From contig JBCCPJ010000001.1 of NCBI GenBank assembly GCA_039024895.1, positions 1-64,000 on the forward strand: a DNA stretch of 64,000 nucleotides, read 5' to 3'. The DNA is from JAJDOD01 sp039024895 (GTDB lineage Bacteria > Pseudomonadota > Alphaproteobacteria > Rhodobacterales > Rhodobacteraceae). The position numbers were made by a program, and so were the translations under genes. The notes under the pieces were generated by a model. It made no database searches, was not told the origin of the DNA, and saw nothing but the letters and a program-made list of their open reading frames with translations. This document shows positions 27,256 through 36,627 of the stretch, one piece after another. Each line of letters opens with the position of its first letter. Position 1 is the first letter of the stretch.

Positions 27256-28262
27256 ACGTCCGCCTTGCATTCACCAACCAAGGCCCGATCTGCAAGGCCC
27301 TTGGCTCTCCTTTCATGGGAAGGTTAATGCCACTGATCGGAGAACGGCTCGAACCGGGGACCGCAGTTGCCGATCGCATTTTGTCGTGGCCGGGAGATAC
27401 GACTGCTTCTGGCGACAGCGTGCCGCTAAGGTTGGCGGGTGCACTGCACGCACTAAAGGTCGAGGGGAAAGCGCTTGTTGACGTCTATCCGCCTAACGAT
27501 GTCGAAGATAAAAGCTTATGGGCCGCTATTGAGGCTGCATTTGTGTCCCACGAAACACAACTGATGCATTGGCTTGATAGCCCTCCGCAAACCAATGAAG
27601 TTCGACGGGCTGCAGTTCTACTCCCTGCTCTCGCTGTTGTCGGCAAGATGTTTGGCGGACCGGTCGATCTGCTGGAGCTTGGAACAAGCGCCGGTTTGAA
27701 TCTAAGGTTCGATCATTTCCGACTGAACCTGCCATCCGGAAATGGCATTGGACCACACACGTCGAAGGTCCAGATAACACCCGAGTGGCAAGGAACTGTG
27801 ACGTCAACCGACTTGCCAGAAGTGGTGATGCGAAAGGGCGTTGATTTAAACCCGTTAGACGGCAAAGAGCCCCGGGATCGACTAAGATTGCTCGCCTATC
27901 TTTGGCCCGATCAACCCGGCCGATTAGCAGCAACTGAAGCTGCACTATCCATTTCAAACCGGGTTTCCGCCCATGTCGACCAGGGCGACGCGGCCACGTG
28001 GTGTGCTGCTCAACTAACTCAGACTGCAAAAGAACGTCTGACAGTGCTGTTTCACACGGTGGCATGGCAGTATTTCCCGAAAGCGACGCAAGCACACATC
28101 TTGGATACTCTGAAACAGGTCACGTCGCCGGTTGTACAAATTGGTATGGAAGGCGATGGGGGCCGTGGCGCAGCCGTAACGCTTACCCTATGGCCGGAAG
28201 GTAGAACGCACCATTTGGGGCGGGCCAGTTTTCATGGATTGTGGGTTGATTGGGGAAACTGA
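27252..28262 (+). CDS. DUF2332 family protein
   Basis: A 336-residue cytoplasmic protein of the DUF2332 family, whose function is unknown. Recognisable parts are the early SPFMGRLMPLIGERL and DYPPNDVEDKSLW-like region, and the central LLELGTSAGLNLRFDHFR, which resembles a SAM-methyltransferase motif I. The GTG start overlaps the pth stop by 4 nt, so translation is coupled to pth. A methyltransferase-like role is a guess from the glycine-rich motif. Confidence 0.78.
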   Translation: MNVRLAFTNQGPICKALGSPFMGRLMPLIGERLEPGTAVADRILSWPGDTTASGDSVPLRLAGALHALKVEGKALVDVYPPNDVEDKSLWAAIEAAFVSHETQLMHWLDSPPQTNEVRRAAVLLPALAVVGKMFGGPVDLLELGTSAGLNLRFDHFRLNLPSGNGIGPHTSKVQITPEWQGTVTSTDLPEVVMRKGVDLNPLDGKEPRDRLRLLAYLWPDQPGRLAATEAALSISNRVSAHVDQGDAATWCAAQLTQTAKERLTVLFHTVAWQYFPKATQAHILDTLKQVTSPVVQIGMEGDGGRGAAVTLTLWPEGRTHHLGRASFHGLWVDWGN

Positions 28263-28442
28263 GTGCTGAGGCGCTTATTTCTCAACCTTTTGGTTGAATA
28301 TCGCGCCATGCCCCCAACGCCTCGCTAAGCAGGCGCGACAATACGTTAGACGTTGTTTTAAAACACTTTTTTAACTTGCGGCGCTAATTGACTCCTTTTG
28401 CCCTGCTGATAAACACCAGTTGTTCTCATGGGAGCAGGTGCC

Positions 28443-28763
28443 ATGACCGAAACCGATGATGATCGGCAGGTCCGGCTGGATGCGCTTGAGGCCAAGCTGG
28501 CCGAAAAACACGCGCAAGAAAAGCCGAAGCGCCACCAAGAAGAACACTATAGCCAAGCTCAAAACGCCTGGCGCATGGTGGTTGAATTGGTGGCTGGAAT
28601 GGCGGTTGGCTTTGCCATTGGGTACGGATTGGACCTGGTGCTGGGCACGACGCCGCTTCTGATGGTGGTATTCTTGCTTCTGGGTTTTGCGGCGGGCGTG
28701 CGCGCTATGATCGCCACTGCGAAGGACATGACGTCAAAAGACGTTGAGGAAGAAAGGGACTGA
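28443..28763 (+). CDS. atpI: ATP synthase subunit I (AtpI)
   Basis: AtpI is a small membrane protein encoded at the head of F0 operons and involved in c-ring assembly. The 106-residue product has a charged N-terminal third and two membrane helices (VELVAGMAVGFAIGYGLD and LLMVVFLLLGFAAGV). The ATG at 28443 has GGAG 8 nt upstream; an ATG 15 nt earlier overlaps this site. It is followed after 3 nt by atpB. This identity rests mainly on its position and topology. Confidence 0.9.
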   Translation: MTETDDDRQVRLDALEAKLAEKHAQEKPKRHQEEHYSQAQNAWRMVVELVAGMAVGFAIGYGLDLVLGTTPLLMVVFLLLGFAAGVRAMIATAKDMTSKDVEEERD

Positions 28764-28766
28764 CAC

Positions 28767-29522
28767 GTGGCAGACGACGCACACAGCGAAGGCGGCGGCT
28801 TGGTATTCCACCCGATGGATCAGTTCATCGTGAAGCCCTTGTTCGGCGATGGGCCAATTGGCACCTTCACGATCACAAACGTGACCCTGTGGATGGCGCT
28901 AACGGTACTTGTGGTTGTGCTGTTTTTTGTTGTCGGTTCAAGCGGACGGGCACAAATTCCTTCGCGCATGCAGTCGATTGCAGAGCTCGCCTACGGGTTC
29001 ATCTATAAAATGGTCGAGGACGTTTCGGGCAAAGACGCTGTGAAGTTCTTCCCCTACATATTCACCCTTTTCCTGTTTATCCTCGTGGCAAATATGCTGG
29101 CGCTTATACCGACCAGCTTCTCGACAACCTCTCATATTGCCGTGACCGCAGTCATGGCTCTGGCGGTCTTCCTAACCGTGATCATTGTTGGGTTCATCAA
29201 GCATGGGGTCGGCTTCCTGAAGCTTTTCTGGCTCACATCCGCGCCGCCGGTCATGCGGCCAATCCTCGCCGTGCTTGAGTTCATTTTGTTCTTTGCGCGG
29301 CCAGTGAGCCACTCTGTCCGCCTCTTCGGCGCGATCATGGCTGGCCACGCAGTCGTTAAGGTGTTTGCGGGCTTTGCGCAGATCACTGCCGCTGCCCCTC
29401 TGGCAATTCTCGGTGTTACGGCGATCTACGGCCTCGAGCTGCTGGTTGCAGCCATTCAGGCCTACGTCTTCACCATTCTAACATGCGTGTATCTCAAGGA
29501 CGCGCTTCACCCTCATCACTAG
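28767..29522 (+). CDS. atpB: ATP synthase F0 subunit a
   Basis: Subunit a forms the proton half-channels beside the c-ring in the inner membrane. The 251-residue protein has five to six membrane segments. The essential Arg is in HSVRLFGAIMAGH; the residue after RLFG is Ala where most subunits have Asn. The last helix LVAAIQAYVFTILTCVYLKDA is conserved. The start is a GTG with GAAAGGGA upstream. Member of the atpIBEF'F operon. Confidence 0.95.
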   Translation: MADDAHSEGGGLVFHPMDQFIVKPLFGDGPIGTFTITNVTLWMALTVLVVVLFFVVGSSGRAQIPSRMQSIAELAYGFIYKMVEDVSGKDAVKFFPYIFTLFLFILVANMLALIPTSFSTTSHIAVTAVMALAVFLTVIIVGFIKHGVGFLKLFWLTSAPPVMRPILAVLEFILFFARPVSHSVRLFGAIMAGHAVVKVFAGFAQITAAAPLAILGVTAIYGLELLVAAIQAYVFTILTCVYLKDALHPHH

Positions 29523-29576
29523 AGTTTTGGCGGACATGTCCTCCAAACATCAACTTCCAGCGTAAGGAGACACATC

Positions 29577-29813
29577 ATGGAAGGCGATATCGCAAACATG
29601 GGTCAATTCATCGGGGCAGGCCTCGCCGCTATCGGTTCAGGCGCAGCAGCTATCGGTGTGGGCCACGTGGCCGGCAATTTCCTCGCAGGCGCCCTGCGGA
29701 ACCCATCGGCAGCCGCCGGTCAGACCGCAACTCTATTCATCGGCATCGCATTCGCAGAAGCGCTCGGAATTTTCTCGTTCCTCGTCGCTCTGCTTCTGAT
29801 GTTCGCCGTCTAA
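29577..29813 (+). CDS. atpE: ATP synthase F0 subunit c
   Basis: Subunit c is a two-helix hairpin that builds the rotating proton ring. The 78-residue protein has helix 1 rich in Gly and Ala (GAGLAAIGSGAAAIGVG), the polar loop RNPS, and helix 2 with the proton-binding Glu61 in GIAFAEALGIFSFL. There is no Na+-binding glutamine pattern in helix 1, so proton coupling is expected. TAAGGAG precedes the ATG. Confidence 0.97.
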   Translation: MEGDIANMGQFIGAGLAAIGSGAAAIGVGHVAGNFLAGALRNPSAAAGQTATLFIGIAFAEALGIFSFLVALLLMFAV

Positions 29814-29886
29814 GCTCCAACGATCCTTACGCATTCCGGTGCCCCACGGCACCGGAAATGATCCAAAAGGTTTCAAGGAGGTCGCT

Positions 29887-30441
29887 ATGGCGACAGAAAC
29901 TGAAAGTGTAGGTGAAGGCATTGGGGATGCCGTTGGCGTATCGCCAGATGCAGCTGGTCTACCACAACTTGATGTCACGACTTTTTCGAACCACATTTTC
30001 TGGCTCGTGGTAACCCTCGTGGCGATCTACATTATCCTTTCAAAAGTTGCGCTACCGCGCATCGCATCCGTTTTGGCTGAACGTCAGGGTACGATCACCA
30101 ACGACCTGGCTGCCGCGGAAGACCTGAAAGCGAAAGCGCTCGAGGCGGAAGAGGCTTACAACAAAGCGCTCGCCGAGGCGCGGGCCGAAGCCAATCGCAT
30201 AGCTGCAGAAACGAAAGCCGAAATGCAGGTCGAGATCGACGAAGCGATGGCGAAGGCAGATGCCGAAATTGCAGCGCGCACCGCTGAAAGTGAAGCACGC
30301 ATTGCAGAAATCAGCGATGGTGCGGCCGCAGCGATCAAAACCGTTGCCAAAGACACCGCAACTGCCGTTGTGGCAGCGCTCGGCGTTGATGTGGATGCTG
30401 CATCGATTGACGCAGCCATTGCCGCTCGAACGAAGGCATGA
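29887..30441 (+). CDS. atpF': ATP synthase F0 subunit b'
   Basis: The b' subunit pairs with b to form the peripheral stalk in photosynthetic and related bacteria. The protein of about 184 residues has one N-terminal membrane helix (HIFWLVVTLVAIYIILS) followed by a long Ala/Glu/Lys coiled coil. The ATG at 29887 has the strong AAGGAGG ribosome-binding site. The stop overlaps the start of atpF (ATGA), consistent with balanced b/b' synthesis. Confidence 0.93.
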   Translation: MATETESVGEGIGDAVGVSPDAAGLPQLDVTTFSNHIFWLVVTLVAIYIILSKVALPRIASVLAERQGTITNDLAAAEDLKAKALEAEEAYNKALAEARAEANRIAAETKAEMQVEIDEAMAKADAEIAARTAESEARIAEISDGAAAAIKTVAKDTATAVVAALGVDVDAASIDAAIAARTKA

Positions 30442-31019
30442 AACTCATGAAACAGACGATTTCTCTGCTCGCCATGCTTGCCGCCACGCCGGTCGCTGCG
30501 GCAACGAAGAACCCTTTTTTAGCTGAGTTCTACTCGCTGAAAAATACCGACTTCGTCGTTGCGATATCATTCCTGATCTTTATCGGCATCTTGCTCTACA
30601 TGAAGGTGCCTTCAATGCTCGCTGGCATGCTGGATAAGCGTGCCGAAGGCATTGAATCTGAGCTAAACGAGGCGCGCGCGCTGCGCGATGAGGCGCAAGC
30701 AATCCTTGCAAGCTACGAACGTAAGCAACTGGAAGTACAAGAACAGGCGGAGCGAATTGTTTCGCAGGCCAGGGAAAGCGCCGCGGAAATGGCCGAACAG
30801 GCTAAGTTGGACCTTGCGGCTTCAATCGATCGCCGCGTTCAGGCGGCCGAAGATCAGATCACATCGGCCGAACAACGCGCCGTAAAACAGGTGCGTGACG
30901 AAGCAGCATCCATTGCGATTGCAGCGGCGTCAGAGGTGATCGCCAAAGAGATGAGTGCGGCGAACGCAAGCTTGATGATCGATGACGCGATTAAGACGGT
31001 CCAAATCAAGCTTCAGTAA
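30438..31019 (+). CDS. atpF: ATP synthase F0 subunit b
   Basis: The b subunit anchors the peripheral stalk in the membrane. The 193-residue product has a membrane helix at about 31-52 (DFVVAISFLIFIGILLYM), then a long charged coiled coil. An N-terminal hydrophobic stretch ending in PVAAATKNPF resembles a cleavable leader, as in some alphaproteobacterial b subunits. The ATG overlaps the b' stop; a second ATG three codons on is possible. Last gene of the F0 operon; the F1 genes lie elsewhere, as is usual in this class. Confidence 0.93.
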   Translation: MKLMKQTISLLAMLAATPVAAATKNPFLAEFYSLKNTDFVVAISFLIFIGILLYMKVPSMLAGMLDKRAEGIESELNEARALRDEAQAILASYERKQLEVQEQAERIVSQARESAAEMAEQAKLDLAASIDRRVQAAEDQITSAEQRAVKQVRDEAASIAIAAASEVIAKEMSAANASLMIDDAIKTVQIKLQ

Positions 31020-31118
31020 AAGCAAAATCGAACAGTTATTGTCTGTAAAGCCAAGCGTATTTGTTTGGCTCACCACATAGGATTTACGTGATTGCTCGCC
31101 CACGGAACAGCGAACAAG

Positions 31119-31502
31119 TTAGCTGTCCTCATCCTCCACTGCGTATTCCATAAGTACCTCAAGGGGTACGATGTCTAACGCGCGCCGATGCGTTGAGGCT
31201 AGTTTTATGCGTGGCGCTGCGCCTTCTTCAGCGGCCTGCAGAAACCGACCAGCGCAAAGACACCAACAATCACCGGGCTTTAGCCCTTGAAACAAGTACT
31301 CCGGGCGCGGTGTAGACAAATCATTTCCCAAGTATTTCGAAAAGGCGAGGAACTCCGCCGTCATAATGGCGCAAACCGTGTGACTACCCTCATCTTCCGT
31401 ACAGGTATTACAGGCACCATCCCGAAAAAATCCTGTCACCGGATCAAAAGAGCACGGCACTAAGGGCTCGCCTAAGACGTTCTCTGACTTTTCCTTCTCC
31501 AC
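31119..31502 (-). CDS. DUF2237 family protein
   Basis: A 127-residue soluble protein of the DUF2237 family, function unknown. Family features are NVLGEPLVPCS, TGFFRDGACNT, HTVCAIMTAEFL and GLKPGDCWCLCAGRF. The conserved cysteines and the pattern GDCWCLC suggest metal binding or redox chemistry, but this is inference. The start is a GTG at 31500-31502 with AGGGA upstream. It stands alone. Confidence 0.85.
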   Translation of the reverse strand: MEKEKSENVLGEPLVPCSFDPVTGFFRDGACNTCTEDEGSHTVCAIMTAEFLAFSKYLGNDLSTPRPEYLFQGLKPGDCWCLCAGRFLQAAEEGAAPRIKLASTHRRALDIVPLEVLMEYAVEDEDS

Positions 31503-31621
31503 GACTATCCCTATTGTTCCCTAGGGAGCGGGCAACTGCTCCCATATGAGGACTTAAGTTTGCAGATGAAAAAGGCAAACGCCCTTGACGCTCGCGGCAA
31601 CGGTCGACTACGCGACAAGGC

Positions 31622-31966
31622 GTGAAACGCGAAATTCCACTTGATGCAGTCTTCTCCGCCCTCGCCGATCCCACACGGCGGCATATTTTGACGATGTTGC
31701 TCGAGGACGACATGGCCGTGACCGACGTAGCGGCGCCATTTTCCATATCGCTCGCCGCAATTTCCAAACATTTGGGTATTCTCGGCCGAGCCGGGCTAAT
31801 TAGCCAGGAACGCCGAGGACGCGTGATTTGGTGTAAACTCGAACCAGGCGCCATGAAAAGCGCAAGCATTTGGATGCAAAGTTTCGGTCAGTTCGAACCG
31901 GTGGATCTCGACGCGTTCGAGACGTTTTTAAACAATGAGTTGTCACCAAAAACGCAAGAGGACTAA
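31622..31966 (+). CDS. ArsR family transcriptional regulator
   Basis: A 114-residue winged helix-turn-helix of the ArsR/SmtB type (ALADPTRRHILTMLLE; TDVAAPFSISLAAISKHLGIL; AGLISQERRGRVIW). The cysteine metal-sensing motif ELCVCDL is absent, so it is more like the metal-free SdpR or NolR branch that answers other signals. The start is a GTG. Such regulators often sit beside an activator-of-Hsp90-like (SRPBCC) gene, but none follows here. Confidence 0.87.
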   Translation: MKREIPLDAVFSALADPTRRHILTMLLEDDMAVTDVAAPFSISLAAISKHLGILGRAGLISQERRGRVIWCKLEPGAMKSASIWMQSFGQFEPVDLDAFETFLNNELSPKTQED

Positions 31967-32009
31967 GACGTAAAAGAGTAAGCAATTATCGATTCTCAAC
32001 TTGGCATCT

Positions 32010-32888
32010 CTACCAGGATTTTGCTTCTTCCTTCAGGAAAGACAAAAACGCCTGCACCTTCGTCGTTCGATGCAAGTCCACATGGGTCACGATCCAGAGC
32101 GGCGCAGACCATTCCTGCTGCGGCTCAAAAAGCTGCACTAGGTTAGGATGTCGTTCTGCCTCCCAACAAGTTAGCGCGCCAATACCAACACCTTCAAGAA
32201 TAGCGTCACGTATGACACGATTGTCCGAAGCACGGAACACAATGTCCTTTGCCGGAACACGGTCGACAAGCCATCGCATGACCGGGGCACGAGAGTTGAA
32301 ATCGTCCAAGCTGACAAAGCGGTGGTTCGCAAGTTGATCGACGGTCTCTGGCTTTCCGTTGCGATCAATATAGTCCTTCGAAGCATAAAAACTGACCGTG
32401 AGGGGCACAAACGGCTGCACAACATTGTCTGGATTGTCCGGCTTCATCCCTGCGCGTAAAGCAACATGTGCCTCGCCGTATTCGAGCCGTAACACTTCTT
32501 CACCCGTCAAGAACCGGACGACGACATCGGGATAACGCGCTTGAAACCGCGCCAACGTTGGCGTGAGGCGCGGCGAGACAAACGCCAGTGATGTGACGAC
32601 CAAATCGCCGGATACTTCGTCGCCGCGTCCGCGGATGCGGCTGACCAATTGCGAAAATTGGTCATCTGTCGCTTTGGCGACTTGTAATAGATCTTGTCCG
32701 GCTTCGGTCGAACTGTACCCGCGCGGATGGCGCTGAAACAACTTTACGCCGAGCCGATCTTCCAGGGAGTCTATGTGCCGTATAACGGTTGCGTGGTGCA
32801 CGCCCAATGCATCGGCGGCTCCGCTCACGGTCCCAGCACGCGCCACATGATAGGCCGTCCGGATTTCGTCCCAAGTGCTGATTGACAT
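32010..32888 (-). CDS. LysR family transcriptional regulator
   Basis: A 292-residue LysR-type regulator: N-terminal winged HTH (residues about 5-64: AYHVARAGTVSGAADALG, HHATVIRHIDSLEDRLGV, KLFQRHPRGYSSTEAG) and a periplasmic-binding-protein-like effector domain. It is divergent from the azoreductase gene across a 172-nt gap, the classic arrangement for a LysR regulator controlling its neighbour, perhaps in response to quinones or azo or electrophilic compounds. The inducer cannot be read from sequence. Confidence 0.92.
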   Translation of the reverse strand: MSISTWDEIRTAYHVARAGTVSGAADALGVHHATVIRHIDSLEDRLGVKLFQRHPRGYSSTEAGQDLLQVAKATDDQFSQLVSRIRGRGDEVSGDLVVTSLAFVSPRLTPTLARFQARYPDVVVRFLTGEEVLRLEYGEAHVALRAGMKPDNPDNVVQPFVPLTVSFYASKDYIDRNGKPETVDQLANHRFVSLDDFNSRAPVMRWLVDRVPAKDIVFRASDNRVIRDAILEGVGIGALTCWEAERHPNLVQLFEPQQEWSAPLWIVTHVDLHRTTKVQAFLSFLKEEAKSW

Positions 32889-33060
32889 GTGTTTTCCCTG
32901 CTAATCGGTACAATCGACTTTCGTGCGCTCATCTACATACAGCAAATAGAAAATTTACATCTCACGCAAATTTGCACAGCGCTGGTGAGTTTTTCTGGAA
33001 TTCTTTCACCGGTTCTTTGCACCTAAGTAGCGCCCCGTTGAAGTTAAAGGAGCGCCTCAA

Positions 33061-33657
33061 ATGTCGACACATATTCTTCGCATTGATTCATCCCCTCGCC
33101 GATCTGGCTCGGTGACACGCGACCTTAACGACAAGGTTGTGGAACGCTTCAAAAGCCATGGCGAGACAGTCGTCACATATCGCGATCTAGCCGACCCTCT
33201 TCCGTTATTGAGCGAAGACTGGATTGCGGCAAACTTTACCGAAGCAGCAAACCGCAGCGACATGCAGAAGGAAGCGCTTAGGCTTTCCGATAGTCTGATT
33301 GCAGAGCTAAGGGCCGCGGATGTTCTGGTCATCGGACTGCCGATCTACAATTTCGGGGTGCCTGGCGCGCTCAAAGCTTGGATCGACCTCATTGCGCGTG
33401 CCCGCGAAACATTCCGCTATGGCGAAAACGGACCAGTCGGGCTCTTGAGCGGCAAGCGGGCCATCGTCACCGTAGCCTCCGGTGGTACTGAGGTCGGTTC
33501 CAGCATCGACTTTGCGTCGGGTTATGTGAAGCATGTACTTGGCTTCATCGGCATCACCGATGTTGTTTTCGTAAACGCCGACCGAATGATGGTTGACGCC
33601 GACGCCAGCCTAACAAATGCGCTAGAGAGTATTGATGATTTGGAGGTTGCCGCCTGA
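33061..33657 (+). CDS. azoR: FMN-dependent NADH-azoreductase
   Basis: AzoR-type flavodoxin-fold enzymes reduce quinones and azo bonds with NADH and FMN in the cytoplasm. The FMN phosphate-binding start is RIDSSPRRSGSVTRDL, and the isoalloxazine loop is GLPIYNFGVPGALKAWIDLI. ASGGTEVG and the later FIGITDVVFV segment fit the family. Length 198 is typical. The ATG has AAAGGAG upstream. Likely controlled by the divergent LysR regulator. Its stop abuts the convergent SIMPL gene with no gap. Confidence 0.92.
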   Translation: MSTHILRIDSSPRRSGSVTRDLNDKVVERFKSHGETVVTYRDLADPLPLLSEDWIAANFTEAANRSDMQKEALRLSDSLIAELRAADVLVIGLPIYNFGVPGALKAWIDLIARARETFRYGENGPVGLLSGKRAIVTVASGGTEVGSSIDFASGYVKHVLGFIGITDVVFVNADRMMVDADASLTNALESIDDLEVAA

Positions 33658-34338
33658 CTACTGGGTAATCTCGAAAGTCATGGTGACCGTCACCTGTGCA
33701 CTAAGCTCCCCTGACGCGACCGGCACCGCAGCCGCTTCCATGACTGCGCCTCGCATCATCGGCGCAAGATGGTCGAAATTACTACTTTCGAGAATGGTGA
33801 CCACATCACCAAGGGTCACGTCAGCTGCAATGGCTAGAGTTTCGGCCATCGCTCTCGCGCGGAGAACACCATCTGCGCGAGCTTCAGCTTCCAAGGGGCT
33901 CAGATCGGCAATTCCAAACCGCAATCCGTTCAACTGATTGACGCCACCCGCTACAACCATGTCAAGTAACGCACCAAGATCATCCAAATTGCGGACCTTT
34001 AAATTTACTTGGGTCGCGGCCGCATAACCTCGAATTTGCTGCGGCCGCGCGCCACTCTGTTCCCAGATGGGGTTTAGATTGATCGATGTTGTTTGAACGT
34101 CGCTGGCTGCAATACCGGCAGAAGCCACCTCCTCCAGAAGTTTTTCCGCCGCATCAGCCATCTCTCTCATAGCCTCCTCGGCCGTTGTTGCCTCTCGCGT
34201 TATGCCAAGCCTGAGAGTGGCCATGTCTGGCGCGGCCTCCGCCGATCCAGTCGCGGACACGACGATCTGCCGCGGTACGGTGTCAGCAATTGCAGTGAGT
34301 GGCAAAAAAGCAATGAAAAGAAGGGCAAAGCGCCACAT
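33658..34338 (-). CDS. SIMPL (DUF541) domain periplasmic protein
   Basis: A 226-residue protein with a signal peptide (MWRFALLFIAFLPLTAIA) and a full SIMPL/DUF541 domain: ATGSAEAAPDMATLRLGI near the start, then TTSINLNPIW, LRFGIADLSPLEAEARADGV and MRGAVMEAAAVPVASGE near the end. Homologues form periplasmic or outer-membrane oligomers linked to oxidative stress protection; the function here is unknown. Confidence 0.88.
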   Translation of the reverse strand: MWRFALLFIAFLPLTAIADTVPRQIVVSATGSAEAAPDMATLRLGITREATTAEEAMREMADAAEKLLEEVASAGIAASDVQTTSINLNPIWEQSGARPQQIRGYAAATQVNLKVRNLDDLGALLDMVVAGGVNQLNGLRFGIADLSPLEAEARADGVLRARAMAETLAIAADVTLGDVVTILESSNFDHLAPMMRGAVMEAAAVPVASGELSAQVTVTMTFEITQ

Positions 34339-34452
34339 GGCAGGTATCCTATCGACCTCGACGGTAGCAGCTTAACTGAAAACTTCGAAATGAAGGAAAA
34401 TATCTGAGCGGTTCCCCGTGACGGCTGATTCGCAGCGTGCTACTGATCTGTT

Positions 34453-36624
34453 ATGACAACGCGATGGGGCCTTGATTTGGACATGAGCGCGGTCCGGCTC
34501 ATGCGCCGGGACGGCGACACCTGGATCGCACAAACAGTCGAGAAAATCGACAGCCCCGACATCGAAGACCGTCTCAGCAAACTGATTTCACCCATCGGGA
34601 ATGGTGAAGGAGTAATGCTGTTTTTGCCGCGCGAACAGATACTCTACACCCAGATCGAGCTCGACGCGCGGGGCGAACCAAAAACTGAGATAGAACGGGC
34701 GATGGAAGGACGCACCCCGTATCGTCTCGAAGAACTCTCGATTGACTGGGAAGCCACGGGCGGCGATCGCGTGTTCGTCGCTGCAATAGCGCGTGATACC
34801 CTTGACGAAGCGGCTGCATTTGCTGAAGTCCGAAATTTGAAAATCGCCGGCTATTCAACCTTGTTCAGCGAAGGCGATTTTCCCCGGCTACCAGACTTTG
34901 ACGGCCCCAACATTCAGAAGGCGGAGCCTCCGGCACCGTCCGTTGCGTTCACCACGGCACGTGTACCATCGCGCCCGCCAGAAGCCACCCTCGCCGCGGC
35001 ATCTGCAGTGGCAACCGCCAAAGCAAGATTTACACCTGTCGCAACACCGTCAGAGGTCAAGAAACAAAACACACCCAAACCCGTTTTAGAAGTGAATGAC
35101 CCGACACCCGTCGTTCAGGTGAAAGCGCCGCAAATACCACTGGACCCCGGGATACCGATATCGGCACCCAACGCGCCACCCCGTATTCGAAGCGATATCG
35201 GTGCCGCTTCTGTTTCGGGCCATGCCGCCAGCCTGACGCCGCCCGGCGGCGCTGTGCGTGTCCATAAGCGCAATGCGCCAATCACAACCCTCGCCGTTTT
35301 CGCGGTCGCCTTTTTGTTGACAATCGGTGTCGCAGTTCTAGTTTGGAATGTTTTGCCGATGCGCCCCGGTGCGACAGCTAACGCGCCACTGGAAACAGGC
35401 GCCGTCTCAGACGTGGATCTCGGCGAAAGCCAACCTTCGACAACGGACCAACTCGGGATATCTGACGCGCTCGAAGAAACGCCGGATGTGGTCGCTACAG
35501 AGCCACTCCGTGCTAGCGATGTTGCGCCGCTAACAGAAGAAATTGCAGCAGACTTTCGGGTACCAATAGCCGATGCTGCCGCCTCCTTCGTCAGTGAGAT
35601 TCCAGCACCATCTTGGCCTGTTCTCGCAGTTTTGACGCCCCTTCAACCCGAGACCTTGCCGGAAGCGATGCGTTCAACACCAGAACTCAAACTGCCTTCT
35701 ATGACGGCAAGCCTACAAAGTGCTTCCCCGTTTCTGGGCCCGTTACCGGATACTGGCGACTCCAGTGACGATATATTTTTCTCCGCTTTCGAAGTGCCGG
35801 AGCCAGCGACAGATGCAATTGCCCTGCCCAGTCTGCGAGATCTAAGCGCGGACTCCCTTCCCACTTTAGAAGGGGCAACACTCGCGGCCCTGCCATCGGA
35901 AACCGTGCCCGCAGATGACCCGGTGGCCTCGGCTGTCGAACAAGCACTGACCGACGCATTGGTTGGGCCCGGCGGCTTGATCCCAACGGACATTGCACGC
36001 GGCGTTGCGGGTTTTTCACCGCGCGCGCGACCTAATCAGTTCACTCAACAGATTGAACGTCAGCGGTATGGTGGGCGCTCTTTGTCGGAATTAGCGTCGC
36101 TACGGCCGCCAGCAAGACCAGAGTCGGCTCAGAGCATTGCAAGCCTCGCGGGCGCACCGCCGACTGAGTTAGCCGTTTCGACATCGCTCACGCCTCAAAC
36201 GAGACCCAGCAATATCGCGGCGCTTATCAATGCTGCGCGCGTACAGGCAGAGGCCGCCCGTGTTTCTGCTTCGGCGGCGCTAACAGCGCCTGATACGTCT
36301 GGAGCGATTGAGGCCGCGCTCGAGCAAGACACAGAGCCAGAGAACCGCGCGGTCCGCCCGCGTATCCTCAACATTCCCACCACTGCGTCGGTTGCACGGC
36401 AAGCAACAATCGAAAATGCCATTCGATTGAATAGGATCAACCTTGTCGGTGTCTACGGCGCTCCTTCCGACAGACGAGCGCTCGTCAGGTTGTCGTCTGG
36501 ACGGTATATTAAGGTCAAAGTTGGCGACCGCGTTGACGGCGGAACCGTTGCGCAGATTACGGACAGCGAACTTTACTACCGCAAGGGGAGCCGAACGCTG
36601 TCGCTACAAGTTCCGCAGGGTTAA
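34453..36624 (+). CDS. bitopic membrane protein with GspL/PilM-like N-terminus and GspC/PilP-like C-terminus
   Basis: A 723-residue protein with four parts. Residues 1-150 resemble the actin-like cytoplasmic domain of GspL or PilM (LPREQILYTQIELD, GRTPYRLEELSIDW). A Pro/Ala-rich linker follows. One membrane helix lies at about 275-297 (ITTLAVFAVAFLLTIGVAVL). A long, low-complexity periplasmic part ends in an about 65-residue domain like PilP/GspC (RINLVGVYG, SGRYIKVKVGDRVDGG, TLSLQVPQG). In type II secretion and type IV pili these parts sit on separate proteins. No other secretion gene is near. The domain matches are by eye and unproven. Confidence 0.6.
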   Translation: MTTRWGLDLDMSAVRLMRRDGDTWIAQTVEKIDSPDIEDRLSKLISPIGNGEGVMLFLPREQILYTQIELDARGEPKTEIERAMEGRTPYRLEELSIDWEATGGDRVFVAAIARDTLDEAAAFAEVRNLKIAGYSTLFSEGDFPRLPDFDGPNIQKAEPPAPSVAFTTARVPSRPPEATLAAASAVATAKARFTPVATPSEVKKQNTPKPVLEVNDPTPVVQVKAPQIPLDPGIPISAPNAPPRIRSDIGAASVSGHAASLTPPGGAVRVHKRNAPITTLAVFAVAFLLTIGVAVLVWNVLPMRPGATANAPLETGAVSDVDLGESQPSTTDQLGISDALEETPDVVATEPLRASDVAPLTEEIAADFRVPIADAAASFVSEIPAPSWPVLAVLTPLQPETLPEAMRSTPELKLPSMTASLQSASPFLGPLPDTGDSSDDIFFSAFEVPEPATDAIALPSLRDLSADSLPTLEGATLAALPSETVPADDPVASAVEQALTDALVGPGGLIPTDIARGVAGFSPRARPNQFTQQIERQRYGGRSLSELASLRPPARPESAQSIASLAGAPPTELAVSTSLTPQTRPSNIAALINAARVQAEAARVSASAALTAPDTSGAIEAALEQDTEPENRAVRPRILNIPTTASVARQATIENAIRLNRINLVGVYGAPSDRRALVRLSSGRYIKVKVGDRVDGGTVAQITDSELYYRKGSRTLSLQVPQG

Positions 36625-36627
36625 CCG

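Noticed and set aside
28282..28297. Hairpin TCAACC-TTTT-GGTTGA before the ATP synthase operon as a terminator
   Set aside because: Only 6 bp and not followed by a T-run; too weak to call.
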